DNA of 64,000 nt from JAYZDK01 sp964604165. GTDB lineage: Bacteria > Myxococcota_A > UBA796 > CAJQPC01. Positions 51,811-60,703 of the stretch are shown here, in pieces; position 1 is the first letter of the stretch; each line of letters opens with the position of its first letter. Location: contig CAZRYF010000007.1 in NCBI GenBank assembly GCA_964604165.1, forward strand, positions 1 through 64,000, given 5' to 3'. A program made the translations under genes and the position numbers. Below the pieces are notes generated by a model. It was not told the origin of the DNA, did no database searches, and saw only the letters and a list, made by a program, of their open reading frames with translations.

Positions 51811-53315
51811 CCAGACACCACGTCATTCTCCGTCACTGCGACGCCTACGATTCTGATCGGATTCGCGTCCTCGTTCGGGAGGGCATGGAGGAGCTGAACC
51901 TTCGACCGCGCGGACGAACCCTGGTCAAACCCAACCTGGTGATTGCCCATGAGATGTTCGCGCATGCCTACACCCGGCCGGAGTTCATGGATGGTGTCTT
52001 GGGAGCCCTCCGGGACCGGGAGCAGCCAGGGGACCTGGAGGAGCTGGCGGTGGGAGAGCGGTGCGGCATCACCATGCCGACTCGGATGGCCTTTTCAGAG
52101 GCTGGCTATGCCCCGGTGCTTCGAAAACACAGGGCCAGGCGCTACTTGTTCGACGAGGTCACACAGGTCCAGATTCCCCTTCGGCACCCTGATCGTCTGC
52201 GGGACTATGTGTTCACGCCGGAGCCCGTTGCCCGGGCGGACTTTTTCGTCAACTGTCCAAAGTTCAAGGCTCATCCGTGGACCACCGTGACCTTTGGCCT
52301 GAAGAACTTCATCGGTATTCAAGACGATCGCCACCGGTTGATTGATCACGACTGGGCGCTCAACGAGAAGATTGCCGATCTTCAAGAGATTGTGGCCCCC
52401 CAGTTGATTGCAATTGACGCGATCACTGCGGGGCAGGGCCGTATGTTGACCCCCATTCCCTTTCCCTTGAACCTGGTGATCATGGGGGACAACCAGGTGG
52501 CTATCGATGCCACCTGTTGTCGTTTGCTCGGTGTGGACCCCGGGTCCGTGGATCATATTGCCATCTCCGCACGCCGGGGCGTTGGGAGCTTGGCCATGGA
52601 GGACATCCAGGTCACCGGGGATGTAACGCTGGAGGAAGCCAAATCGCGGGCTCACGGCTTCCAGGTGGGGTTGGTACGTGTGGAGAAGTACTTTGAGGGG
52701 ACAAGGCTCAAGGCCTATGCCGGCCCACCGCCTGCCAAGGAAGAGACGGACTATTGCTGGGGGGGGTGTCCCGGTGCGGTGGAGGAGTCCATCGAGATCA
52801 TTCGGCAGATGGATGAAACCATGGATGAGCGGATCAGGCCCATGCACGTTGTGTTCGGCGCCTACGACGGACCCTTGAAGGTGGAGGAGGGAGAAAGGGT
52901 GATCTTCATGGGTGACTGTGCCCGGTGGAAGGGGGATATCTGCGGCAAGGCCGTCGACGTGGAGAGCGCGTACGTGGAGCGGGATCGGAAGGACCCCCAC
53001 CATGCAAGAATGCAGGACATCTACCTCAAGATGGCAGCGGTTGTGGGCAACGTGATTCGCCGCAGAAAGAAGGACGTGGTGCGGGTGCAGGGATGCCCGG
53101 TGTCCGTGGCAGAGCAAACGCTGTACCTCGCAATTTTGGGAGGGGTCAAGAACCCCTACCTGGATCCCCGCACCGTGGTTCCGTTCATGGGTGGGTGGAT
53201 CGCCTGGAGATTCTCGAAGCTTGTCCGCTGGCTTCTGCGAATCCCCTACCAGAAGGATCTTCCCGTCGAACAGCGTGGGAAAGCTGCCCCCGACTACGTG
53301 GGAGGCCTGGGCTGA
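51807..53315 (+). CDS. DUF362-domain protein
   Basis: 502 residues from GTG 51807. The DUF362 domain covers about residues 10-290: RTLVKPNLVIAHEMF, FVNCPKFKAHPWTTVTFGLK, KNFIGIQDDRHRLIDHDWAL and a GDNQVAIDATCCRLLGVDP block near 228. DUF362 proteins often carry ferredoxin domains; here the C-terminal part instead has scattered cysteines (YCWGGCPGAVEES near 315, MGDCARWKGDICGKAV near 370) that could bind metal or a cluster. The C-terminus has a short amphipathic hydrophobic part near residues 455-475. Soluble, perhaps membrane-associated. Function of the family is poorly known. Confidence 0.85.
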   Translation: MTRHHVILRHCDAYDSDRIRVLVREGMEELNLRPRGRTLVKPNLVIAHEMFAHAYTRPEFMDGVLGALRDREQPGDLEELAVGERCGITMPTRMAFSEAGYAPVLRKHRARRYLFDEVTQVQIPLRHPDRLRDYVFTPEPVARADFFVNCPKFKAHPWTTVTFGLKNFIGIQDDRHRLIDHDWALNEKIADLQEIVAPQLIAIDAITAGQGRMLTPIPFPLNLVIMGDNQVAIDATCCRLLGVDPGSVDHIAISARRGVGSLAMEDIQVTGDVTLEEAKSRAHGFQVGLVRVEKYFEGTRLKAYAGPPPAKEETDYCWGGCPGAVEESIEIIRQMDETMDERIRPMHVVFGAYDGPLKVEEGERVIFMGDCARWKGDICGKAVDVESAYVERDRKDPHHARMQDIYLKMAAVVGNVIRRRKKDVVRVQGCPVSVAEQTLYLAILGGVKNPYLDPRTVVPFMGGWIAWRFSKLVRWLLRIPYQKDLPVEQRGKAAPDYVGGLG

Positions 53316-53390
53316 GTTCGGGGTGGACAGTTTCTGGCCGTCCCCCGAACGGTCGACGTGTTCGAATGGGTCCCAGGGAAGAGGACCACC

Positions 53391-56360
53391 ATGGCCGGCA
53401 TCACACTTCTTTTGGGAAAAACGCGCTCGCGGCGTCGTCGGGCCATGGCGCAGAAGACCCTCGACCCGGTGGTCTTTCCTGACTTTCTCTACCTGGCCGC
53501 CACCCAGCGAAAGAGAGAGCGGGTGGAACGAGAGTACATGGCATGGCGAAAGGGGCGGCCCACTTTCGTGCCGAGGGTGGAAGTCCTTTCCCGGTTTCTG
53601 GAAGAGCTGGTGCGGGATGCCCTGGGGGGAAAGCTGCCCAACTGCGGAGCGATTCTGTCGCCAGAAGCAAGAGTGCTGCTCGCCCAACAGGTGCTTCAGG
53701 ACCCTGCTCTCTCACTCGCTACGGGTTCCTGCATCGGTGCAGCGCGGGCGCTGGCGGGATTCCACGCAAAGGTTGGAGAATCGGGGCGCACTCCAGGGTC
53801 TCTTGGGCTCCCGAAGCCCCAGACCCGAGCATTGGAGGCTCTGGACCTGGCGATTGCTGCACTCCCGGGCCATGTCCCCCTGGAGGGCTTGTTGCGGGAT
53901 CTGCTGGGGGCGCTCGTCCACCCGGATCCCCATCTCGTTCGCGCTCTCACTCGCCCCTCCCGGGTGATTCTCGACGATGTCCTGCAGCTCTCTGCCCTGC
54001 GTCGGGAGGTGCTGGTGGCTCTGGGCCGGGCTTGGGGCCAACTCGGCGTAGAGGTCGTCGTTTGTTTCGAGTCCGGTGGGTCCCAGGGTGGTGCGGAGGC
54101 GGGTTCCTTCTTTGAGTACGATCCCCTTGACTCCAATGCGCTCCCCCTTCGCCCCTTTGAGGCCTCCCGTGACCTTCGGCGTTCTCTTTTCGACAGTTGG
54201 ATTGCCGAGGGGTCGGGAGAGATCCGAGTGGCAGATTTGAAGGGCATCATCGATGTGGAGCCCGGCGTAGCGGGGCAAGAGCCCGAGACCCCTGAGCTGA
54301 CAGACCTGCTGTTTCGGGACCTTCCCCTTCCCGTGGACGATGAAGCCTCGGCCCGGTCCCTCTTGGGCGCCGTCCAGATCCGGTGCCATCGGAACGCCCA
54401 CCAGGAACTGGAGGTCGCTATCGGAGAGATCAAGGCCGCGGTGCAAGCCGGAGTCCCTCCGAGCGAGTGCGTCCTGGCCGTGGCAGACCTCGCTCGGCGA
54501 GCAGACACGATCGCGGCCTTGATGGCGGATCACGGCCTGCCTTTTCGCCTGGAGGCGGGGGCCCCACTGTCCCGAGAGCCCTGTTGTGCCCGCGTTCTTG
54601 AAAAGCTGGGTCGGATGCTCCGGCACGCTTCTTCTCCGGATACCTTGGAGGCGCCTGGGGGGGCCTCCCTTCTTGCCGCCACAACCGGGGCAGAGTTTGT
54701 TGCCGGTATCGAGGAGGCGGTGGACGGCCAGAAGTTGGCTCCGGACTTGTCTGAATTGCGTGTTGCCCGGGCCTGGGCGTGTTTTTGCGAAGCACTGCAG
54801 GCGTGGGGTCTGCACCTTGCCAGCGTCCAGATGGTGCCCTGGCCAGCCCAGCTGCTTTGGGACAGCCTGGTTGATTTCCTGGAGCACTGCGCGTTTCGCC
54901 TGCCGGCACCAGTGGAGGCTGTGGAGGTGGTGGAGCCACTGGAGCTGCGAGGGCTCACCCCTCGTCGCCTCTGGGTCACGCACCTCACCCGGGGTCGTTT
55001 TCCGTCCCGCCAGGGGGGCGGTCTGTTTCGGGAGGCAACCTCCGCGGTGGACCCAATCGACCCCATGGCAGAGGCCCGGTACCTCCTTCTCTCCGCCATG
55101 CGCAACACCGGGGAAGGCATTGAGGCCCTGTGCTTGTCCTGGCCTGCGACGCTGGGAGGAAAGCCAGCCACCCCTGCACCTGCCCTGCAGGAGGTGTTGC
55201 ACCATGCCACCCTCAGTTCCCGCACACTTGGCAGCTTGTTGGGTGTGGAGCAAGGTGGGCAAGGGGGAGAGGGACTCCTTTGCGTGGTTCGCTCCCAGAC
55301 ACAGCTGCTCTCGGCCAAGGCCCGCTGGAACGACCGGATTCAGCATCCGGACCTTCCCGCTGGCCTGGAGAACCAACGCCTGGCCGTGGAGGCCAGGCAC
55401 CAGCCTGTGTTCGGAATCTACGATGGCATCCTGCGGGACCCGCCACCCCCGCCAGCAACACTGAGCGTGACGGCGGCCGAGACCTACCTCAAGTGCCCTG
55501 CCCGGTTCTGGTACCAGGTCCACTTGCGGCTTGGGGAGGAACCGACCTACGACCCGGATGTGCCAGCGCTGGGGCGGGGTGCGGCGTTTCACCGGATTCT
55601 GGAGGAGTTTGTCCTGGCCCGGCCCGCACCGGAGAACGCGGCCCAGTGTCTCTATGACATTGCGGTCTCGGCCTTTGATGCGTTGGAGCAAGACGCCGAC
55701 TGCGACGTGGCTTTGCTTCACGCCCACTCTCTGCGCTGGCTGGCAGGGCTTCTGGACGACAAACCGGCCGGCCCTCTTCGGGCCTGGCTCGACCTGGAGC
55801 GAGCCCATGCCCACTGGAGAGAGCCTCTGCACGTGGAACTCGACCTGGAGTGGCCGTTGGGGCCCGTGGTCCTGAGGGGCAAACTGGACCGAATCGACAA
55901 GCTTCCAGGCGAGGACGCACTCCTGGTGATCGACTACAAGACCGGCAAGGCCCCCGCCCCCGGAGCACTTCAACGAGGGCAGGTGCTTCAACCCATTGCA
56001 TACGCCCAGGCCGCCCGGGCCAAGTGGCCGGACCAGGCCGTGGCTACGGCCTATTATGGTGTGGGGCAGGCCGAGGGGATGCAGCTGAGCACCTGGGCTG
56101 TGCCGCCGGAGCTGACCGGCGTGGTGCCACGACGCCAGAGGCCACTGGTGCTGGACGCGGACACACTGGCCAAGCACACTGCCCACGCGCAGGAGGCCAT
56201 GGAGCGCCTGACCGCCGGGGTCTTTCACCCAACACTTTCGTCTCCAGCTGATGCTGGCTGTGCCCATTGCGACTTTCGGCGAATCTGCCGCACGGACCCG
56301 GACCGGGCCGATCGGGTGGAGGCTCCTGGTTTGCAGCGCCCCCTGGAGCGGGAACCATGA
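53391..56360 (+). CDS. addB: AddB-like subunit of the recombination helicase-nuclease
   Basis: 989 residues from ATG 53391 (AGAGGA upstream; the frame extends 11 codons further). AddAB processes double-strand breaks and loads RecA. The N-terminal helicase-like part lacks a Walker A motif (only ITLLLGKTRSRRRRAM), so it is probably inactive in ATP hydrolysis, as in many AddB proteins. The C-terminal PD-(D/E)xK nuclease is complete: GRGAAFHRILEEF, LRGKLDRID, VIDYKTGKAP and QVLQPIAYAQAA. Four cysteines that staple the nuclease with a [4Fe-4S] cluster are visible: TYLKCPARFWY near 701 and CAHCDFRRIC near 963. The stop overlaps addA (ATGA). Confidence 0.88.
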   Translation: MAGITLLLGKTRSRRRRAMAQKTLDPVVFPDFLYLAATQRKRERVEREYMAWRKGRPTFVPRVEVLSRFLEELVRDALGGKLPNCGAILSPEARVLLAQQVLQDPALSLATGSCIGAARALAGFHAKVGESGRTPGSLGLPKPQTRALEALDLAIAALPGHVPLEGLLRDLLGALVHPDPHLVRALTRPSRVILDDVLQLSALRREVLVALGRAWGQLGVEVVVCFESGGSQGGAEAGSFFEYDPLDSNALPLRPFEASRDLRRSLFDSWIAEGSGEIRVADLKGIIDVEPGVAGQEPETPELTDLLFRDLPLPVDDEASARSLLGAVQIRCHRNAHQELEVAIGEIKAAVQAGVPPSECVLAVADLARRADTIAALMADHGLPFRLEAGAPLSREPCCARVLEKLGRMLRHASSPDTLEAPGGASLLAATTGAEFVAGIEEAVDGQKLAPDLSELRVARAWACFCEALQAWGLHLASVQMVPWPAQLLWDSLVDFLEHCAFRLPAPVEAVEVVEPLELRGLTPRRLWVTHLTRGRFPSRQGGGLFREATSAVDPIDPMAEARYLLLSAMRNTGEGIEALCLSWPATLGGKPATPAPALQEVLHHATLSSRTLGSLLGVEQGGQGGEGLLCVVRSQTQLLSAKARWNDRIQHPDLPAGLENQRLAVEARHQPVFGIYDGILRDPPPPPATLSVTAAETYLKCPARFWYQVHLRLGEEPTYDPDVPALGRGAAFHRILEEFVLARPAPENAAQCLYDIAVSAFDALEQDADCDVALLHAHSLRWLAGLLDDKPAGPLRAWLDLERAHAHWREPLHVELDLEWPLGPVVLRGKLDRIDKLPGEDALLVIDYKTGKAPAPGALQRGQVLQPIAYAQAARAKWPDQAVATAYYGVGQAEGMQLSTWAVPPELTGVVPRRQRPLVLDADTLAKHTAHAQEAMERLTAGVFHPTLSSPADAGCAHCDFRRICRTDPDRADRVEAPGLQRPLEREP

Positions 56361-59300
56361 GAATCGACACAACTGGACCTCGGCCCACCCTGGATCTGGA
56401 GGATCCAGCCCTTTCCCTGACCGAACCCCAGAAGCTGGCCATGCAGATCGATCGAGAACTGCTTGTCACCGCCGGTGCTGGCGCAGGAAAGACACACACC
56501 CTGTCCCTGCGGTATGTGGCCCTGTTGCTGGAGCAGGCCCTTTGCGCTGTGGATGCCAATCCAAAGGACCCAAGGCCTCGAATTGAATCCGTCCTGGTGC
56601 TGACCTTCACGGATCGAGCCGCCCAGGAAATGGCAGACCGATGCCACGTGCGGTTGTTGGACCTTGCACGCGCCGCACGGCAGCAGCGAGAGAGCCTCTC
56701 CGAGGGCTTCGGCCCGGACATGGCTCGCGCCCTTCCCCTGTCCATTTCTCGGCTCCTGGACCAATTCGACTCAGCGTGCATCTCGACCTTTCACGGGTTC
56801 TGCGCTCGTATCCATGCAGAACATCCACTTGAATGTGGCGCTCAGGCAGGGGCGGACCTCCTCTCCCCAGAGGAGGCTGCCCACCAGCGCTCGTGGGTGT
56901 TGGACGAGGTGCTCGAGGCGTTTGGGACCGACACGCCGTCCGATTGGCAGGTCTTGCTGTCTGGCTTTGGCTCCCGGTTTCGCCTGGTGGAGGCGGTGGA
57001 GGATGCCCTTTCAAGTTGGGACCGACTTCAGGAGGTGATCGGTGCCCATGCGGCCGGGAGGGTTTCACTCTCAGATCTGGCACCTTTGGCAGCGTTCTCC
57101 CCCGGGGAGGTCTCCAACTGGCTCACCCACACGGGGGTACCCACGCTGCAAGCCATTGTGGACCTCACGAGGGCTGCCGGGGGCGGACGTCATGTACAAG
57201 GTGTGGTGGGCCCTCTGCTCGCGCGACTGGATTCGCTCCCCGCGGACCCGGAGGGCAGGGCCCTTGTCATGCAGGAGGTGCTGGCTTGCCTTCTCACCTC
57301 CGGTCGATTGCGCAGTTTCTCTCATGCGGGCATTCTCGGCACCAAGGCGCAGTGGGGGAATGAGCCCGGCCGGCTGGCGGCCCGGGAGGCGCTCGTGGAC
57401 CTTGCGGCTGCGTGCGCAACCTGGCCGGATCTGGCGTTGCAAGCCGCCACGCTCCCCACCCTGGCCGATGCTGCCATGCTCGAGTGCCTTCAGCCCTTTT
57501 CCCGCCTGGTGGGGCAAGTTGCAGCGGGCATCGCAGCGACCTGGGTGGAGGCTGGCTGCCTTGATTTTGACGCCCTTCAACGCAACGCCGTGCAGGCGGT
57601 GTTGCACCATGACCACCTGTCCCAACACCTGGTGGAGAAGCACCGGTACCTGATGGTGGATGAGTTCCAGGACACGGACGAAGCGCAGTGGGAGCTGGTC
57701 CGGCGCCTGGGTCGTCCGGAGCGCCGGCCCGCAGACCGGATCTTCTTGGTGGGCGATGCGAAACAGGCCATCTACGGATTTCGGGGAGGGGACGTGACAG
57801 TGTACCGGGCTGCCGCGAGGGATCTGGGCGTGACCCCCCTTGTGTTTCCCCACAATTTCAGAAGCCGCGTGGAGCTCATCGATTGGTTCAACGACGCCTT
57901 CGCCCGTATCTTGGGAGAGGACACAGGAGAACGGCCGGATTGGGAGGCGTCCCACGCACCATTGCTGGCCGGCCGTGACAAGACAGGGGGCACGGTAGGA
58001 TTGTTGCTCCATGACGCCCCCCGAGGCGCTGAAACCGCCGCGTTGGAGGCCGAGACCATCGCCTCCTTTCTCGCGGAGCGGGTTCTTCCCGGGAGGGGGA
58101 CGTTTGCCGACTTGGAGCTTCTTGACAAAGAAAGGCACCCCACCCCGCCTGTGGCCATTCTGGTGAGGGCCCGTACCCACCTCGCTGCGTTCGAGGGAGC
58201 CTTGCGAGCCCAGGGGATCTCCTTTCAGGTAGGAGGAGGCGTCGGGTTTTGGCGCCGGCCCGAGGTGGTGGACCTGGTCAATGTCTTGCACGCCCTTGCC
58301 AGCGAGAGCCAGGTCTCACTCGTGGGAGTTCTGCGTTCACCCCTGCTGGGACTCGCGGATGACCAGGTGGAGGGGCTTGTTCGGGGTCGTTGGGGATTGG
58401 GCCTCTCGGACCTCGGGCGGGAGGCCTCCTTGTCGGAAGATTCCCCCGCTGCCTTGGTGCATGCACACCGGGTCTGGGGAAGATTGCTTGGTGCACGGGA
58501 GTCCCTCCCATGGCCGCTCCTGCTTCGCCTCGCCCTGAAGGAGCTGGCGGTGCGGCACGTGGTGGACCTGGAGGAACCCGGACGGGGGTGGCCCAACGTG
58601 CTGCAGCTGCTTGACCATGCGGATCAATTGGCTGAAGGGGGCGCGCAGCTCCTGGAGACAGGGGCGGAACGCCTCATGGCCCTCGTGCAGCAAGAGCAGA
58701 GGGGGTCCGAGGCCGAACCCGCGGCGGGAGAGGCACGGGTCTTTCTCATGACGGTCCATGCAGCCAAGGGGCTGGAGTTTTCCGTGGTGGTGATACCTGG
58801 AATGGGCGACCCTCCCGTGACGGACACCCAGCCCCTCCTTTCTCAACGCATCGCCGGTCAGTGGCATCTGGCTTGCCGGGTCGACGACCCGATGGGTGCA
58901 GTGCAGTCGCGGGTGGCGCCTGGTGCCTGGCACGCGCTCTCCCAGCAAGGGCGTAGAGAGGCAGATGCCGAGCGGCGGCGCCTTTTATACGTCGGGGTCA
59001 CGCGGGCAAGGGACCACCTTTTGTTGTTGGGGAGAAGGGCCGGCATTGGGGGGGACACCTGGATCGACCTGGTGTGTCCCGACGAGGCAGCATCGGGAGA
59101 TCGCCACCTCCAGTTGATGGGGCCGGATGTCCAAACCCCTGCGCCCACTCCAGGCCAGGTTTCCTTCCCTCCCCCGCCGGATCTGGCCTTGGAAATGCCT
59201 CCTCGTTCCGAGCCCCTTGTGATGTCCCCTTCCGGACTTGATCAGCTCCGCTCTTGCCCGGCTCGGTGGTTTCGTTCCGCGGTCATGGGGTTGCCTGAGC

Positions 59301-60016
59301 CGCCTGCCGGGGCCCCAAGGTCGGGTCTCTCCTCTCGGGTGGTGAGTCGCGTGAGGGGCACTGTCTTTCACCGAATCTTGGAGCAGGGCTTCCTCCATGA
59401 CATGGAACGGGCCCAGGCGTGTTGGAACCGAGCCGCCGCCCAGGAAGCGCTGCCCGCCCAGACCCTGCAACAGGGATGGGAGCAGCTTCGCACCCACCTG
59501 GACCGCGCAAAGGGATCGGCAGCCCTCGCGCACAGCCTCGCCAGCCCTGGCCAGAATGAGCTGGGCGTTCGGGTCGCGCTGGGCGATGTGGTGCTTCGAG
59601 GCGCTTTGGACCGTCTCTGGCAAGATCCAGACACCGGCACATGGAATGTTCTGGACTACAAGACCGAGCACCTGGACACCCGTGCCGAGATGGAACGGGC
59701 CACAGAGTCCCATTCGCTACAGCTGCTCGCCTATGGCTGGGCGGTCAACCAGATTCTCGCCGGGGCAGACGGGCGTGAGTGTCGTAGAGGGCAGATCTTC
59801 TACTCTTCCCTTGGGGAGTGGGTGCCCCTCTCCCCATGGGAGGATGAGGATTTTCTGCGCGTGGAGGCCTGTCTTCGAGAGGCCGGGCAATTGGCTCAAT
59901 CCAGCTGGCCCGAGGTTTTCGCCATGGCCGGCACTGGCCCCAATCAACCCCCTTGTGGTTCCTGCGGATTTCACGGAAAGGACTGCACGGGAGTCAGTCC
60001 CGAAGGCGCCCCTTGA
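56357..60016 (+). CDS. addA: AddA-like UvrD-family helicase-nuclease subunit
   Basis: 1219 residues. All superfamily 1 helicase motifs are present: TAGAGAGKTHTLSLRY near residue 38, VLVLTFTDRAAQEM near 80, YLMVDEFQDTDEAQWEL near 432, FLVGDAKQAIYGFRGGDVTV near 464, PHNFRSR, FLMTVHAAKGLEFSVVVIPG near 796 and LLYVGVTRARDHLLLLG near 877. The C-terminal nuclease has GTVFHRILEQGF, VLRGALDRLW, NVLDYKTEHLD and LQLLAYGWAVN. Unusually, the iron-sulfur-type cysteine set is also present (LRSCPARWF near 968 and CGSCGFHGKDC near 1201-1211). It overlaps addB by four bases and the convergent YceI-like gene by 23. Confidence 0.92.
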   Translation: MRIDTTGPRPTLDLEDPALSLTEPQKLAMQIDRELLVTAGAGAGKTHTLSLRYVALLLEQALCAVDANPKDPRPRIESVLVLTFTDRAAQEMADRCHVRLLDLARAARQQRESLSEGFGPDMARALPLSISRLLDQFDSACISTFHGFCARIHAEHPLECGAQAGADLLSPEEAAHQRSWVLDEVLEAFGTDTPSDWQVLLSGFGSRFRLVEAVEDALSSWDRLQEVIGAHAAGRVSLSDLAPLAAFSPGEVSNWLTHTGVPTLQAIVDLTRAAGGGRHVQGVVGPLLARLDSLPADPEGRALVMQEVLACLLTSGRLRSFSHAGILGTKAQWGNEPGRLAAREALVDLAAACATWPDLALQAATLPTLADAAMLECLQPFSRLVGQVAAGIAATWVEAGCLDFDALQRNAVQAVLHHDHLSQHLVEKHRYLMVDEFQDTDEAQWELVRRLGRPERRPADRIFLVGDAKQAIYGFRGGDVTVYRAAARDLGVTPLVFPHNFRSRVELIDWFNDAFARILGEDTGERPDWEASHAPLLAGRDKTGGTVGLLLHDAPRGAETAALEAETIASFLAERVLPGRGTFADLELLDKERHPTPPVAILVRARTHLAAFEGALRAQGISFQVGGGVGFWRRPEVVDLVNVLHALASESQVSLVGVLRSPLLGLADDQVEGLVRGRWGLGLSDLGREASLSEDSPAALVHAHRVWGRLLGARESLPWPLLLRLALKELAVRHVVDLEEPGRGWPNVLQLLDHADQLAEGGAQLLETGAERLMALVQQEQRGSEAEPAAGEARVFLMTVHAAKGLEFSVVVIPGMGDPPVTDTQPLLSQRIAGQWHLACRVDDPMGAVQSRVAPGAWHALSQQGRREADAERRRLLYVGVTRARDHLLLLGRRAGIGGDTWIDLVCPDEAASGDRHLQLMGPDVQTPAPTPGQVSFPPPPDLALEMPPRSEPLVMSPSGLDQLRSCPARWFRSAVMGLPEPPAGAPRSGLSSRVVSRVRGTVFHRILEQGFLHDMERAQACWNRAAAQEALPAQTLQQGWEQLRTHLDRAKGSAALAHSLASPGQNELGVRVALGDVVLRGALDRLWQDPDTGTWNVLDYKTEHLDTRAEMERATESHSLQLLAYGWAVNQILAGADGRECRRGQIFYSSLGEWVPLSPWEDEDFLRVEACLREAGQLAQSSWPEVFAMAGTGPNQPPCGSCGFHGKDCTGVSPEGAP

Positions 60017-60626
60017 ACGCGACCGTCACCGCATCCGCAACACTTTGGTGTCCACAGAGCTTCACCAGTGCCTCCAGCTGTGGGGTCAGTCCCAAACTTG
60101 AGATCGCCACCTTTGCAGGGGCAGTGCTCTCAAAGGAGTACGCTCTCTCCCCCTCGCGCTTGACCCGTAGCGCCAGATCAACCGGGACGGAAGGTCCGCC
60201 CACCGAGAGAGAAGCTTCCAGGAGAAGATCGGCTGCTTTCCCGACGAGAAGTGGGGACGCGAGTGGTTGGGCCACCTGAAGCTCCAGCACGGCACGGGGC
60301 ACTTCGGGCACCCGGAAGAAGGTCTCGCGAATGCGCTCATCCCGCAGAGCCAGACCGCTATCCCATTGCACCAGGGGAATGCGTATGGCACCGGTCAAAC
60401 CCTCCCAGGTGTCAATGTTTTGTACGTGCAGCTCCCCTTCGGCTGCCCCAAACCGGCCCACCACCGGTGCGGTGCCGTTCTTGAGGGTGGTGACCTCCAC
60501 CTCAGCCCCAAGGTGCAACAATTCAGCCTGCAGCTCCGGTGTCGAAGGCACCACCTCGGCCGGCGCCGGGGCTTCATTCGTCCCGCATCCACCCAGAAAG
60601 GCCAACCCGATCCACATGATACGCAT
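59994..60626 (-). CDS. YceI-like lipoprotein
   Basis: 210 residues from ATG 60626 (GGAG eight bases upstream). The N-terminus MRIMWIGLAFLGGCGTNEAP is a lipoprotein signal with lipobox LGGC. After a Pro/Ala linker, residues ~45-205 show the YceI lipocalin-like pattern (VVGRFGAAEGELHVQN, then LALRDERIRETFFRV), in which the HxxxD/ERIRExFF block is typical for isoprenoid-binding family members. It is membrane-anchored outside the cytoplasm, with no ligand evidence. Convergent with addA, with overlapping 3' ends. Confidence 0.78.
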   Translation of the reverse strand: MRIMWIGLAFLGGCGTNEAPAPAEVVPSTPELQAELLHLGAEVEVTTLKNGTAPVVGRFGAAEGELHVQNIDTWEGLTGAIRIPLVQWDSGLALRDERIRETFFRVPEVPRAVLELQVAQPLASPLLVGKAADLLLEASLSVGGPSVPVDLALRVKREGERAYSFESTAPAKVAISSLGLTPQLEALVKLCGHQSVADAVTVAFKGRLRD

Positions 60627-60703
60627 TGAAGAGTCTCCTTCCGCGGAAGTAGCCCGCCGTGACCGGGCCCGCCTGCCGGGGTAGAAAAGGATTCGGAGTC
60701 CCA

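Noticed and set aside
56357..60016. RecB rather than AddA
   Set aside because: No RecC or RecD gene is adjacent and the partner is an AddB-type nuclease, so AddAB fits better.
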